A stretch of 64,000 bases of DNA from Marinobacter salarius. GTDB lineage: Bacteria; Pseudomonadota; Gammaproteobacteria; Pseudomonadales; Oleiphilaceae. Both the position numbers and the translations under genes were made by a program. Each line of letters begins with the position of its first letter. Position 1 is the first letter of the stretch. Below, piece after piece: positions 9,473 through 19,988 of this stretch. The stretch is from positions 434,001-498,000 of the forward strand of contig CP007152.1 in NCBI GenBank assembly GCA_000831005.1, read 5' to 3'. The notes under the pieces were generated by a model, which saw nothing but the letters and a program-made list of their open reading frames with translations, did no database searches and was not told the DNA's origin.

Positions 9473-10782
9473 TTGAAATCGAACGAATGGTTGCATGGAT
9501 TCCGCCACTCATCGCCCTATATCAATGCACACCGTGGTCGCACTGTGGTGTTGACGATTGGGGGGGATGCGATTGCCCATGACAACCTGATCAACATCAT
9601 TCATGACATTGCTTTGCTAAGCAGTTTAGGTATCCGGCTCGTGGTGGCCTTCGGTGCAAGGCCCCAGATTCAGTCGCGTCTGGACGCGGCAAACGAAGAA
9701 TCCACTTTCCACCGAGCTTGCGGGTAACGCCGGAACAACAATTGACGCCGGTGCTGGAAGCCATTGGTGGGCTGCGGGCGTATCTGGAAAGCCAGTTGTC
9801 CATGGGACTGGTGAACTCACCCATGCATAACGCACGAATCAGGGTAAGCAGCGGCAACTATGTCACCGCGAGGCCGGTAGGCGTTCTGGACGGCATCGAT
9901 TTTGGCTATACCGGGCAGGTTCGTCGGGTAGACGTGGCCGGAATCGAGAAATTGCTGGAGTTGGGTCATATCGTACTGCTGCCGCCGCTTGGGTATTCGC
10001 CGACCGGAGATGCCTTTAACCTGTCTTATGAAGATGTGGGTAGCCAGGTGGCCGCTGCGCTGCAGGCTGAGAAGCTCATCATGTTTGCCGAGAATCAGGG
10101 GTTGCTGGATGAAAATGCCGGACTGATCCGTGAACTGTCCGCTCGTCAGGCATCTGATCGTCTGGCGGCAGGTATGGTGCAGGGGCATGATGGCGATCTG
10201 CTGCGGGCAGCCTGTGACGCCTGCGTGAAAGGTGTGCGTCGGGCTCATATTATCAGTTACGTCGATGATGGCGCGTTGCTGGAAGAGCTGTTTACCCGTG
10301 ACGGTGCGGGCACGCTGGTCAGTGGTGACAACTACGAGCAGATCCGCCAGGCCCGGGTGGAGGACATTGGCGGTATTCTCGGCTTGATCCAGCCGCTGGA
10401 AGAGCAGGGCATTCTGGTGCGCCGTTCCCGGGAAATGCTGGAAACCGAAATCAGTCGGTTCGTGGTGGCTGAGCGGGACGGCACGATTGTGGGATGCGCT
10501 GCGCTTTACCATTACCCCGATGAAGGTGCGGGCGAGCTTTCATGTTTCGCCGTGGACCAGGCCTATCGCCGTGCCGGTCGCGGTGATGACATCCTGGCGA
10601 TGGTTGAAAAGCTGGCCCGGGGCCAGGGCATCCAACGGTTGTTCGTGCTGACCACCCAGACCGAACACTGGTTCCGGGAACGGGGGTTCCAACCTTCCAC
10701 GGTGCGTGAATTGCCGGGGCCGAAGCTGGCGTCCTACAACACCCAGCGTAACTCAAAGGTCTTCGTGAAAGCGTTGTCCTAG
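9473..10782 (+). CDS. argA: Amino-acid N-acetyltransferase (N-acetylglutamate synthase), frameshift
   Basis: Makes N-acetylglutamate from acetyl-CoA and glutamate, the first step of arginine synthesis. It is a two-domain protein: an amino-acid-kinase-like regulatory domain (VVLTIGGDAIAHDN to GAGTLVSGDNYEQIR) followed by a GNAT acetyltransferase (IRQARVEDIGGILGL to ERGFQPSTVREL). The frame breaks at G9716: CGA GCT TGC should be CGA GGC TTG CGG, one G missing. Restored length is 436 residues, normal for ArgA. The start is probably TTG at 9473, with AGGAG 7 bp upstream. The 3' end overlaps the convergent gene at 10753 by 30 bp. Confidence 0.92.
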
Positions 10783-11823
10783 ATCGGATAGCCGGCGCTG
10801 TCGAATGTCTTGGGACTGATCTGCCAGGGTCTCCACCGCTTTATAGAAGTCGCTGAAGTCGCCAGCATGGTCCCGGAGTAACTGTCGGAAGGCGGGCACA
10901 TGCTGGTTGTACTGGCTGAACAGGGCGAGGTTGGCGTTGTTCAGTCCGGTCGGATTTTCTCCAAACGGTCCTGGCTGCTCCCAGGTTGCTGACAGGGCCA
11001 GGTAATCGTCCTGGAGGGCCTGGAACAGCTGCGCTTTCTGATGTCGGAGTTCCGTCTTGGGCAGGGTGCCCTGTCGGGCGTAGAGTGCTTCAAGCTGCCG
11101 TGATACGTCCTCGACCAGGGCGAGGGTCTGGTTGCGTTGACGTAGACGCGCCAGCGCCCTCTGGAACCCCGAACCATCGCCCTCTGTTTCTAGCCACAGC
11201 CGGAGGCCCTCCAACTCCACGGCAGTTGCGAAGCTCTCATTAAAGGCCGTATCGTCGCTTATATAGACCACGCGATGCGCCAGTTCATGGAACATCAGCG
11301 CTACCATGCGGTTGTCTGGCAAGGACGTGAAGCCGGTGTGTAGAGGGTCGTCGAACCAGCCCAGGGTTGAATAGGCGGTGACACCACCAATGAACGTGTC
11401 GTAGTTGTCCGCCATGAATAATTTCTGCTCGGTCCGGGCGTTCTCCAGCTCGTAGTAGCCCCGGTAGGCCTGGCAGCCAACCACTGGGTAGCACCACCGA
11501 TGGGCCTGAAGGGAAAACTCCGGAACGGCCACCAGATTGACAACCACCCAGGGCCGCCCGAGCTCAGCGTACTCTGCAAAGGCGTCTCCCACCGGCAGTG
11601 CCAGACGATGCGCGGCAAACTGACGGGCTTCGTTCGCCACCAGGAGTTTCTGCTTCAACGCCGGCGGTGTTGATGGTGTGTCGATCAGTCCGGACACGGA
11701 TTGCGTGGACATCATCAGTGACAGGTGGCCACTGACCGCCTGGCTGTAATAACCTAAAGTCGTACACCCTGAAAGTGTCGTTATCAGTAGCATAACGAAG
11801 TAGATCTGACTAAGCTGTTTCAT
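10753..11823 (-). CDS. Putative aminopeptidase lipoprotein (PF10023-like)
   Basis: 356-residue predicted zinc peptidase. It has a lipoprotein signal (MKQLSQIYFVMLLITTLSGC, Cys near residue 20), so it is probably membrane-anchored in the envelope. The metal motif is FHELAHRVV (HExxH type), with a downstream glutamate segment FNESFATAVE as third ligand. Around it are YCYP/GCQAYRGYY-type and GGVTAYSTLGWFDDP segments typical of the predicted-aminopeptidase family COG4324. The substrate is unknown. The ATG at 11821-11823 was chosen over one further upstream because it puts the signal peptide at the very N-terminus. Confidence 0.85.
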   Translation of the reverse strand: MKQLSQIYFVMLLITTLSGCTTLGYYSQAVSGHLSLMMSTQSVSGLIDTPSTPPALKQKLLVANEARQFAAHRLALPVGDAFAEYAELGRPWVVVNLVAVPEFSLQAHRWCYPVVGCQAYRGYYELENARTEQKLFMADNYDTFIGGVTAYSTLGWFDDPLHTGFTSLPDNRMVALMFHELAHRVVYISDDTAFNESFATAVELEGLRLWLETEGDGSGFQRALARLRQRNQTLALVEDVSRQLEALYARQGTLPKTELRHQKAQLFQALQDDYLALSATWEQPGPFGENPTGLNNANLALFSQYNQHVPAFRQLLRDHAGDFSDFYKAVETLADQSQDIRQRRLSDLGQRFHEDL

Positions 11824-11991
11824 AGTCCAGGCTGTTATTTTGTGGCTGGCTGGCATAGCTGCCAGACGCTATATTACAGCCATGTTCCCCCAAGTAGCAG
11901 GTAGCTACCGCTGCCTTTCAGGGATACCGGCCGGTGACAGAAACAGTTTACCCTATCGGGTCACTCGGCTTTACCAGATATCAGGTAGTTC

Positions 11992-14900
11992 ATGGATCCG
12001 AAAGAACGTCGTTCTAGTCCCCGCCAACCGATTAAACTCGCTGCTCAGCTGGATGTAGGCAGTGGTGACAATCTACCGTGCCAGATCGCCGACTTTTGCG
12101 CGGAAGGCCTGTTTGTACGTTATTCCGGGGAAACGTCCAGAAAACTGGATCAGGTGCTCTCACGGGGTGCCGAGGAACTGGTGGTACGCTTTCGCAGCCC
12201 TGATGGCCGTAAGCGCCATGAGCTTCATGTAAATATCAGGCGGCGGATAGAGGGCGCCATGGGCGTGAGTTTTACCCGCTCCAACCCGGAAGCCGTCAGC
12301 GCCATGCTGGAGCAATGTGGTGCCAACCGTCATCAGGACCGTGCGTCACTACGGGCACCCAGTGACAAGGTCCAGTTTGTTCTGCATCAATCCGCGAAGG
12401 CGGTGATTCAGTATATTGAGCCGTTGATGGATGCCTGTCTTGTGCAGATGACAACCGCCTTGCGGGATGCTGCCCAGAAGGCCGGTAATGACCAGCAGGC
12501 GAATGAGTACATGGACGCCTCTGGCCAGCTTCAGGCCCGTCAGCGGGTCATCTGGCATCAGATGGCGCGTAGCTGGAATCGCCACTAAAGCCTGCTCCGA
12601 AGGGGTTTCCAGGGTCTGAATTGTCGGTTGTCGACAAGGGCGAGTTCGAAGACTGGCTGACGATTCGGGTGATGGTCACGAAGGCGGATACCCAATATCG
12701 GGGTGAATTGCTTCAGCTGAAGTTGCGGCTCGATAAACTGGGCATTGCCAATTCCACGGGGCATCATAATCCGTTGGGGCCTTCGCTGATCTGTGAGTCA
12801 TTCCATGTTGGCTTGAGCCAGCTCAAGGCGGATCGCGAGGTAGAAAAAGTCTGCTTGCGTGTCTTCGAGAAATCGGTGCTGATGCACCTTGGGCCGCTGT
12901 ACCGGGAGTTGAACAGCATCCTGATCCGCCATGGTGTGCTGCCGGACCTGGATCTCAGCAAGTATCTCAGTGAGCAGGCGCCAAAGACATCCGAACAGAG
13001 CGAGAAAAAACCAGCTCCGCCGACGGAAGCACGGCAACCGGACGACTCTGGAGCGGCGGTACAGCAGGCCCCGGCGCAAAAGAGCAGCCAGCAGTCATCC
13101 CGTAAGTCGGTGACCGAGTTTCGGGGCTATGCCAGCGCCGCCCAGAACGCTTTTGCCACGGTAAAAAACCTCCTCGGTACCCTGTCTGCCAGCCGCCTGG
13201 CAAGGGGCGACGTTGCTCCTGCTGATTTTTCCCCCGGTGCGAGGGAGCTGTCTGCCGGAGAGTTACAGAAGCAATTGCAGGAGCTCCAGGTACAGGCTGC
13301 GACGGTGGCTCCGGACCAGCCCTCCCTCCGCGAACGTGTCGTGGAAAGAGTGAAGGAAAGCGGTGAACATGCCCTGGGCGAAGAGCAACAGGGCACGCTG
13401 GACGTGGTGGACCGCTTCTTCAACAGTGTGGTGGAAAGCCCGAAACTCAGTGAATACGCCCAGTCGCGGATGCGCCAGCTGGAAGTGCCAGTGTTGAAAG
13501 TGGTGATGCGCGACCCGGAATTCTTCGACGACCAGGAAAGCCCGGTGCGCGGTGTGATGAACCGGCTGGCCCAGTTGGGTGTGAAAGGCGGCCGCATCAA
13601 TCCGGTTGTTCAGCGGCGTATTGATGAGCTGATCCAGCGGATAGCCACCGATTTTGAGCAGGATACCAGCGTGTTCGAGAACGCGGTGCAGGAGTTGGAC
13701 TCGCTGATTGATCGCCAGAACCTGGTCTACCGCCGCAACGTGGAAAGGGTAACGGCAGCAGCGGAGGGCGCCCAGAAGGTTTCTGAATCCAAGAAGGCGG
13801 TTGCCCGGGTGCTGGAGCTTAAACTGGCCGGGAAAAAAGTGCCGAAAGCCGTGGTCAGTCTGCTGGATGGCGGCTGGCGAGACCTGCTGTCGCTGACCTG
13901 GATACGCCAGGGAGAGGACAGCCCACTGTGCAGGATTACCTGTCGGTGATCGATTCGCTGATGACCTTCGCGGAGGATCCGCAAAGCAATATCAATCTGC
14001 CCGAACTGCTGCGGGTGATCCAGGATGGGCTGGCGTCTATCTCCAGCAACCACATGCCGTCCTCCCAGATACGCGACGAGCTCAAGCAGTTCCTGGTGCG
14101 CAGCCCTGAAAACCCGCCCGAGATGGTGGAGATTCCACCGTCGAAAAGCGAGGACGACAAGCGTCAGGCAATGTCCGAGCGTGATCAGCGCAGCCTGCAG
14201 CGGTGGATCAACCGGGCACAGCAACTGCGTACCGGCGACTGGTTGCGGGATCAGGAAAAACCGGATGAACCCCAGTATATCCGCCTGGTATGGGTAGCCC
14301 GAGGCTTCAGTCGATTTGTATTCGTCAATCATCAGGGTATGCGCGTGGTCGAGCTGGCTCTGGAGGCTTTGGCCCAACACATGCGCAAAGGCATTATCGT
14401 TCCGGACAACCAGTACGACCGGCCCCTGGTGGATGAGAGCATCGACCGGATGGTGCGTAAGGTCTATGACCAGTTGTCGTGGGCGTCCACCCATGACGAG
14501 CTGACCGGCTTGCTGGGGCGCCGCGAATTTGAACGTATGTTGGATCAGCAACTGGCCAGGCGCGAGGACCAGCGGGCTCTTGTGTTGCTGGACCTGCGGC
14601 AGTTCCGTCTGCTCAACGATACGGCCGGCTATCAGGCCGGTGATGAAGCATTGCGCAGGGTGGCTGATGTGCTTCGCAGCCATGTTGGTGATGGCATGCC
14701 GCTGGCCCGGTTCTCGGGGAACGAGTTCGCGTTTATGTTGCCGGCGGAAAACGCCCTGGACGCGTCCCGTGGGATAGTTTCAGCCATAGAAGCCATGGAA
14801 TTTGTTTTCGACAGTGGCAGTTACCATCTCTCTGCCAGTGTTGGCCTGGCACCTGAGTTGCCGGCGCTGGCAAATGCCGAACGTTGGCTGAAGGCGGCGG

Positions 14901-15739
14901 AGGAAGCCATGAAGTCGGCCAAGAAACGCGGCCATGGCAAGGTGATGGAATACACCCTGGATGCGCATGACCATGCCCGTCAGGAGCAGATTGCAGCGAA
15001 GGTGGCCAACCTTGGGGATCTCAACGAGGAGCGTATGTTGCTGCGTTGCCAGAAGATTATCCCGCTGCACGCGCGTACGTCCATGGCAGCGCAGTATGAG
15101 GTTCTCATCAGTATGTATGGTGATGACGGCAACCTTATCACCGGCAAGGATTTTGTCCGCATGGCGGAGCGTTATGATCGCATGCAGGCGGTGGACCGCT
15201 GGGTGGTGGGGCATATGCTGGACTGGCTGCGCGACCACGCACCGGATCCGAAGCACATGGGGGGGATTTGCATCAACCTTTCTGGCCACTCGTTGAATGA
15301 TCAGCAGTTGATGGAGTTTATTTACGACAAGCTGAGCCAGAAGGACGCACCCATTGAACGACTGTGGTTCGAAATAACCGAGGCCTCCGCGATCAACGAC
15401 ATTCAGGGCATTTCAGAATTCATTGAGGAAATGAAGGAGCTGGGATGCCGTTTCTGCCTGGGGGATTTTGGCAGTGGGCCAACGTCGTTCCAGTTCATGC
15501 GCAGCCTGCCGGTGGACATGATCAAGCTGGACAGCGCCTTCACCAGCCAACTGGACACCAGTGAAACCGATCAGGCCATGGTGAAGTCCATGGTGGATAT
15601 GGCGCACTACATGAAACGGGAAGTGATTGCTTCACGGGTTGAAACCCGCGCGGTTCTCGATATGCTGACCAGTCTGGGTGTGGATTACGCTCAGGGTTTC
15701 ACCATCGAAAAGCCGCGGCTGCTGACCAGCCTGGACTGA
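11992..15739 (+). CDS. PilZ-DUF1631-GGDEF-EAL multidomain protein (two frameshifts)
   Basis: Very large cytoplasmic signalling-type protein, 1249 residues after repair. N-terminal PilZ-like domain (ERRSSPRQPIKL, then IADFCAEGLFVRY), a long DUF1631 region (LSVVDKGEFEDWLTIRVM; GWRDLLSLTWIRQGEDS), a GGDEF domain (HDELTGLLGRREFERML) and an EAL domain to the end. The catalytic motifs are degenerate: SGNEF replaces GGDEF near residue 908, YEVLIS replaces the EAL motif, and CLGDFGSG replaces DDFGTG. This suggests a c-di-GMP reader or scaffold, not an enzyme. The frame breaks at C12585 (CAC CTA AAG expected) and G13930 (CTG TGG CAG expected), each one base short. A three-gene reading is less likely because the restored joins read through naturally. 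Confidence 0.85.
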
Positions 15740-15758
15740 CTTTCCGGACCTCCTGCTT

Positions 15759-16658
15759 ATGTCTAAACGCCATCCGATCATCGCGGTTACCGGCTCCTCC
15801 GGCGCTGGAACCACCACTACGGGTGAGATATTCAGCCGCCTGTTTGCCAGCGAAGGGCTGCGGGCCGCCATGGTCAGTGGTGACAGCTTCCACCGCTACA
15901 ACCGTGAGCAGATGGCCCGCCTCGCGGCGAAGGGGCAGTTCGGTGAACGCAATCATTTTGCCCTGGCGGCGAACCATGTCGACAAGCTGGAAGCCCTGTT
16001 CTATGACTATGGGCACACCGGCAACGGCCAGTTCCGCCAGTATGTGCATGACGAAGACCGGCGGTTGATTGAGGCCGGCCACAAACCGGGTACCTTCACC
16101 CCCTGGGGACCGCTGGCGGCGGAAACCGATCTTCTGTTCTACGAGGGGCTGCATGGGGGCGTGGTCAGCGATGCCTACAACATTGCCCAGTACGTGGATC
16201 TGTTGGTGGGAGTGGTACCGATCGTCAACCTGGAATGGATCCAGAAAATTCACCGCGACACCAATAAGCGAGGGTACTCACAGGACGCCGTCGTTCAGAC
16301 CATCGTCAACCGTATGGACGATTACGTGCACGATATTGTCCCTCAGTTCGCGCACACCCATGTGAATTTCCAACGCATTCCGCTGGTGGATACCTCCAAT
16401 CCTTTTGTGGTCCGCGATGTGCCGACAGAAGACGAGAGCCTGATCGTCATCCGGTTCCGAGACCCATCGGAGGTGGATTTCCCCTATCTGTTGCAAATGA
16501 TTGGCGGCAGCAGCCTGTCCCGGTACGACACGCTGGTCATCCCGGGAACCAAGCTATCGCTGGCCATGGATCTGACCATGCGCCCGCTGGTGCAGGAACT
16601 GATCGCCCATAAGCCTTTGCCTGAAGGCCTTCAGGCCGTCAGGCGGCCGTCCCTGTAG
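15759..16658 (+). CDS. prkB: Phosphoribulokinase-family kinase (PrkB)
   Basis: 299-residue protein of the phosphoribulokinase/uridine kinase superfamily. The nucleotide loop is GSSGAGTTTTGE, followed by SGDSFHRYNREQM and VGVVPIVNLEWIQKIHRD. It matches the PrkB type found in many non-autotrophic gammaproteobacteria, such as the E. coli prkB product near crp. No RuBisCO or other Calvin-cycle gene is in the window, so carbon fixation should not be inferred. It starts 20 bp after the PilZ-DUF1631 gene. The 3' end overlaps the convergent pirin gene by 28 bp. Confidence 0.9.
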   Translation: MSKRHPIIAVTGSSGAGTTTTGEIFSRLFASEGLRAAMVSGDSFHRYNREQMARLAAKGQFGERNHFALAANHVDKLEALFYDYGHTGNGQFRQYVHDEDRRLIEAGHKPGTFTPWGPLAAETDLLFYEGLHGGVVSDAYNIAQYVDLLVGVVPIVNLEWIQKIHRDTNKRGYSQDAVVQTIVNRMDDYVHDIVPQFAHTHVNFQRIPLVDTSNPFVVRDVPTEDESLIVIRFRDPSEVDFPYLLQMIGGSSLSRYDTLVIPGTKLSLAMDLTMRPLVQELIAHKPLPEGLQAVRRPSL

Positions 16659-17486
16659 TCCCGCAGAGTCTGCTCGATCTCTTCACGACTGTTCATCACG
16701 AACGGGCCATACTGCACCACAGGCTCGCCAATCGGTTTGCCGGCAATCAGCAGCACTCGGGCTCCGTTCTTACCGGCGCCAATGTGGACACTGTCACCTT
16801 CGGAAAGAATGCTTGCCGCTGAGCGTTTCAGGGGCTGGGGGTCTGTCGCTGAATGCAGGGACGCTTCTCCGGCGTACAGATAGAGCAGGCCTTCCAGTTC
16901 CGGATCGATCGGCAGCAGGGTTTCCTGTCCCGGTTCCAGGTGGATATCTGCATACAAAGGCCGTGTGCTACAGCCGGTGACGGCGCCTGGTGTATCTGGC
17001 CGTCAACGGTCAGCTCTCCAGCCACCAGCTTGATAACTCCACCATCGAAGGTAATGGCTGGTATTTCATCAGGCTGGATATCGCGGTAACCCGCCGGTTT
17101 CATTTTCTCCGCAGCCGGCAGATTGAGCCACAGCTGGAAACCGCGCATTTGCCCCGATTCCTGCTGGGGCATTTCAGAGTGGACAATGCCCCGCCCGGCG
17201 GTCATCCATTGCACGCCGCCATTCTTCAGGTTGCCCCGGTTACCGAGATGATCCTCGTGCAGCATGTGCCCTTCGATCATGTAGTCACCGTTTCAAATCC
17301 GCGATGCGGATGTGACGGGAAGCCGGCCATGTAATCCTGCGGTTGGTCGGAACCGAATTCGTCCAGCATCAGGAAGGGATCGAGACGGACGTTCTGCTGC
17401 TGTCCGAGGGAGCGCTTGATACGAACGCCGGCGCCATCGGACGTTTCGGTACCGGGAATAACCTGTCTGAGGGTTCGTTCTGTCAT
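16631..17486 (-). CDS. Pirin family protein (two frameshifts)
   Basis: Bicupin protein of the pirin family, 285 residues after repair. The N-terminal cupin has the metal ligands in FPSHPHRGFETVTYMIEG and the downstream GRGIVHSEMP; the C-terminal cupin runs from LYADIHLEPGQETLLPI. Bacterial pirins may act as quercetin dioxygenases or regulators; which applies here is unknown. The frame breaks at 17284 (GTG ACC TAC ATG expected) and 16981 (GCG CCG GTC ACC expected), one base missing at each. It is upstream of azoR in the leftward direction by neighbourhood only; azoR ends 35 bp before its start. Confidence 0.9.
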
Positions 17487-17521
17487 GACGGATCTCCTTC
17501 CAATGCCAAAAATCGCCGGGT

Positions 17522-18124
17522 TCAGGCGGTCAGGGTTTCAATGGCTCGTCCGGCCTCTTGCAGGGAATTCTCTTTTTTATCATCCCCCATATTCAGGCCC
17601 TCGGCGTAGACAAAGTGAACGTCCTTGAGGCCGATAAAACCAAGGAAGGATCGAATGAACGGCGTCTGGGAGTCGTTCGGCGTGCCGGCGTATAGGCCGC
17701 CGCGCGCCGCCAGGATGTACACCGGCCGATCTTCCAGAAGGCCAACAGGGCCGCTTGCCGTGTATCGGAAAGTGATGCCGGCACGGGCAATGTGGTCGAA
17801 ATAGGCTTTCAGCACCGACGGTACACCGAAGTTGTACATCGGCACACCCATAACAATGACGTCTGCGTCGACAACTTCACTGATCAGCAAATCTGAATAA
17901 TCGACGACGCCTTGCTGTGAGCCATCGCGGTCGTCCGCGTTGGTCAGGAAGGCACCGAACCGTTCGGCGTCCAGATGCGGTACCGGCTCTGCGGAGAGAT
18001 CCCGATAGGTGGCCTGGATGTCGCCGTAGGTCTGCCGGAGCTGGTCCAGTGTCTGACTGACGAGTCTGGATGACTGGCCGTCCTGACCAAAAATGCTTGC
18101 GGTAATAATGAGAATATTCTTCAT
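17522..18124 (-). CDS. azoR: FMN-dependent NADH-azoreductase
   Basis: 200-residue flavodoxin-fold enzyme, the usual AzoR length. It reduces quinones and azo compounds with NADH and protects against thiol and electrophile stress in relatives. Hallmarks are MKNILIITASIFGQDGQSSR (FMN phosphate loop), MGVPMYNFGVPSVLKAYFDH and ILAARGGLYAG. The stop is 35 bp before the pirin start, so azoR-pirin is likely an operon read leftward. The AzoR-pirin pairing is common and fits a role in quinone or aromatic stress (inference). Confidence 0.92.
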   Translation of the reverse strand: MKNILIITASIFGQDGQSSRLVSQTLDQLRQTYGDIQATYRDLSAEPVPHLDAERFGAFLTNADDRDGSQQGVVDYSDLLISEVVDADVIVMGVPMYNFGVPSVLKAYFDHIARAGITFRYTASGPVGLLEDRPVYILAARGGLYAGTPNDSQTPFIRSFLGFIGLKDVHFVYAEGLNMGDDKKENSLQEAGRAIETLTA

Positions 18125-18210
18125 GTTCAGAGCCTCTTGGTTGATTAGAACGCTATGAGGCTATTGAACTGCGTGACGGGAGAAGATGAAATCGGAGAAT
18201 CTTGGAATGG

Positions 18211-18231
18211 TTGTTCAGTTAAATTGAACAA
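18211..18231. promoter_or_regulatory. Inverted repeat upstream of azoR (possible operator)
   Basis: TTGTTCA and TGAACAA flank a 7-base spacer, about 90 bp before the azoR start on the minus strand. A dyad this close to a stress-type azoreductase gene could bind a LysR-, HxlR- or MarR-type regulator. No regulator gene is adjacent. Support is the dyad alone. Confidence 0.4.
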
Positions 18232-18281
18232 GTTGGCCCGCGCCCCGGTAAGGCGCAGGCTCAATCTTTCTGTGCGTGTTA

Positions 18282-19073
18282 CTACTCTACGTTGCGGGAG
18301 TAGAAAATCTCCAGCATTTCCCGGCGCAGACGATCCTCGATGGACTGTGCTTCCTGGGGGTCAAGATCGCTGGCATTGACTCCGAACACATAGTTATCCA
18401 GATCGAAATTCTTGAGCATCATCTTGGTGTGGAACAGGTTTTCCTGATACACGTTGACGTCAATCATCTGGTAGGCGTTCTGGGTGTCTTCGGTCAGGTA
18501 GTTCTGGATCGAGTTGATGTCGTGGTCGATGTAGTGCTTGGTGCCGTCCACGTCGCGGGTAAAGCCGCGCACACGATAGTCCACCGTGACCACATCGGAG
18601 TCGAAGCTGTGGATCAGGTAGTTCAGTACTTTCAACGGCGAGATCAAACCGCAGGTCGACACGTCGATATCCGCCCGGAAGGTGCTGATGCCTTCGTAGG
18701 GGTGGCTCTCCGGGTAGGTATGTACTGTTACGTGGCTTTTATCCAGGTGGGCCACGATGGCATCCGGCAGGGGGCCGGGTGACTCTTCGTTGTCCGGTTC
18801 ACCGTTGCTGAGTTCGTGTTCGGCAATCAGCATGGTGACAGAGGCGCCGTGGGGCTCATAGTCCTGACGGGCAATATTGAGCACGTTGGCACCGATGATC
18901 TTGACCACGTCGGTGAGGATCTGGGTCAGGCGTTCGGCATTGTACATCTCATCGATGTAGTCAATGTAAGCTTCACGTTGCTCTTCGGTCTGCGCATAAC
19001 AGATGTCGTAGATGTTGAAGCTCAGTGATTTGGTCAGGTTATTGAAACCATGTAACTGTAGTTTGGTTTCCAT
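18282..19073 (-). CDS. speD: S-adenosylmethionine decarboxylase proenzyme
   Basis: Makes decarboxylated SAM, the aminopropyl donor for spermidine. It is 263 residues, the long E. coli class. The self-cleavage site is in [18 protein letters not shown]; the Ser after Lys becomes the pyruvoyl group. Other family segments are [20 protein letters not shown] and the catalytic Cys region [20 protein letters not shown] at 19071-19073 was chosen over an upstream TTG. No speE lies next to it, so spermidine synthase must be elsewhere. The speD-osmC-crp neighbourhood matches Pseudomonas. Confidence 0.96.
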   Translation of the reverse strand: METKLQLHGFNNLTKSLSFNIYDICYAQTEEQREAYIDYIDEMYNAERLTQILTDVVKIIGANVLNIARQDYEPHGASVTMLIAEHELSNGEPDNEESPGPLPDAIVAHLDKSHVTVHTYPESHPYEGISTFRADIDVSTCGLISPLKVLNYLIHSFDSDVVTVDYRVRGFTRDVDGTKHYIDHDINSIQNYLTEDTQNAYQMIDVNVYQENLFHTKMMLKNFDLDNYVFGVNASDLDPQEAQSIEDRLRREMLEIFYSRNVE

Positions 19074-19329
19074 GTTCAGCCCCCCCAATTGTCTGGAGAT
19101 GAATGTCAGTGGTCATGTCTGTCTGATGCATGCCACCAAGGCCGCCACCGATAACTGACCGGATTGTTTACCTTTTGCGCAGACCGGCGGAGAAGGGTGC
19201 GTATTATGCACATCGACCTTCAATTTGGGTAGAGTACGGGGCAACATTCTAGCATCCGTAATAACCGCCGGTTTGCCACAGACTGGCAGGCCGCTGTGAC
19301 CGCGTTGTGGGAACCTGTTGTTTGCCGGT

Positions 19330-19752
19330 TCAGGCGGTGTCGCGTATCTCATGGCTGTGGGTGATGGCAACGCCCGCCTTTTCCAGCATGATAGACGCAG
19401 AGCAGTACTTCTCTGCCGACAGGCTGACGGCCCGCTTCACCAGGTTTTCCTTGAGGTTGTTTCCGGTGACCACGAAATGCAGATGGATGCGGGTGAACAC
19501 TGCCGGAACGGCGTCGGCCCGCTCCGCTTCGAGTTCGGCATGGCAGGCGGTGACGTCCTGACGGCTTTTCTGCAGAATGCTCATGACGTCGAAGGACGAG
19601 CAGCCGCCCAGCCCCATCAGCATCATTTCCATGGGGCGTGGCCCCAGGTCCTTGCCGCCATGGTCGGGTGGCCCGTCCATTTGCACCGAGTGGCCGCTGC
19701 CGCTGGTTGCCCGGAAGCTGGCGTCGCCGGTCCAGTCAATGGTTGCTTTCAT
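19330..19752 (-). CDS. OsmC family protein
   Basis: 140-residue OsmC/YhfA-type protein, related to thiol-dependent peroxide reductases. The two conserved cysteines are in LGGCSSFDVMSILQK and EKYCSASIMLEKAG, with GPRPMEMMLMGLG before the first. The ATG at 19750-19752 begins MKATIDWTGDASF, the family start; an upstream extension in the same frame is not conserved-looking. It is divergent from crp and 256 bp before speD. That 256-bp gap (19074-19329) holds no gene; I see no clear promoter or terminator in it. Confidence 0.9.
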   Translation of the reverse strand: MKATIDWTGDASFRATSGSGHSVQMDGPPDHGGKDLGPRPMEMMLMGLGGCSSFDVMSILQKSRQDVTACHAELEAERADAVPAVFTRIHLHFVVTGNNLKENLVKRAVSLSAEKYCSASIMLEKAGVAITHSHEIRDTA

Positions 19753-19856
19753 CTGATTTCGCGCTCCGAGTGGGATATAACGTACGATTGGCAGCGATGC
19801 TAGCACATCCCGTCAGCACCAGCAGCCCGCTGAAAAGCAGCCCCGCTGATGTGGTC

Positions 19857-19862
19857 TATAAT
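19857..19862 (+). promoter_or_regulatory. Candidate -10 element for crp
   Basis: A perfect TATAAT stands about 125 bp before the crp start in the crp/osmC divergent region. No good -35 lies at 16-18 bp; TGAAAA at 20 bp is the closest. This would give a long 5' leader. A single hexamer is weak evidence. Confidence 0.35.
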
Positions 19863-19988
19863 GTTTCAGGTTGCCGAAACCGGGCCATCTTGTTATAAGT
19901 TGCGCTCATAATGAATAAACCCGCAGGGAAAGCAGGGTGAATAAAAACATTGGGATCCCGCCAGTACAAAGGAGGCATGACTCGCACT

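Noticed and set aside
11992..15739. Three separate genes (PilZ protein, DUF1631 protein, GGDEF-EAL protein) in an operon
   Set aside because: The later two frames begin without convincing starts (a TTG and a codon in mid-domain), and one missing base at each break joins them into a continuous protein with a length divisible by three.
15759..16658. Phosphoribulokinase as a sign of Calvin-cycle carbon fixation
   Set aside because: The sequence is the PrkB type that is common in heterotrophs, and no RuBisCO or other cycle gene is present here.
16631..17486. Three small pirin-like genes
   Set aside because: Together they make exactly one bicupin pirin once two single-base losses are repaired.
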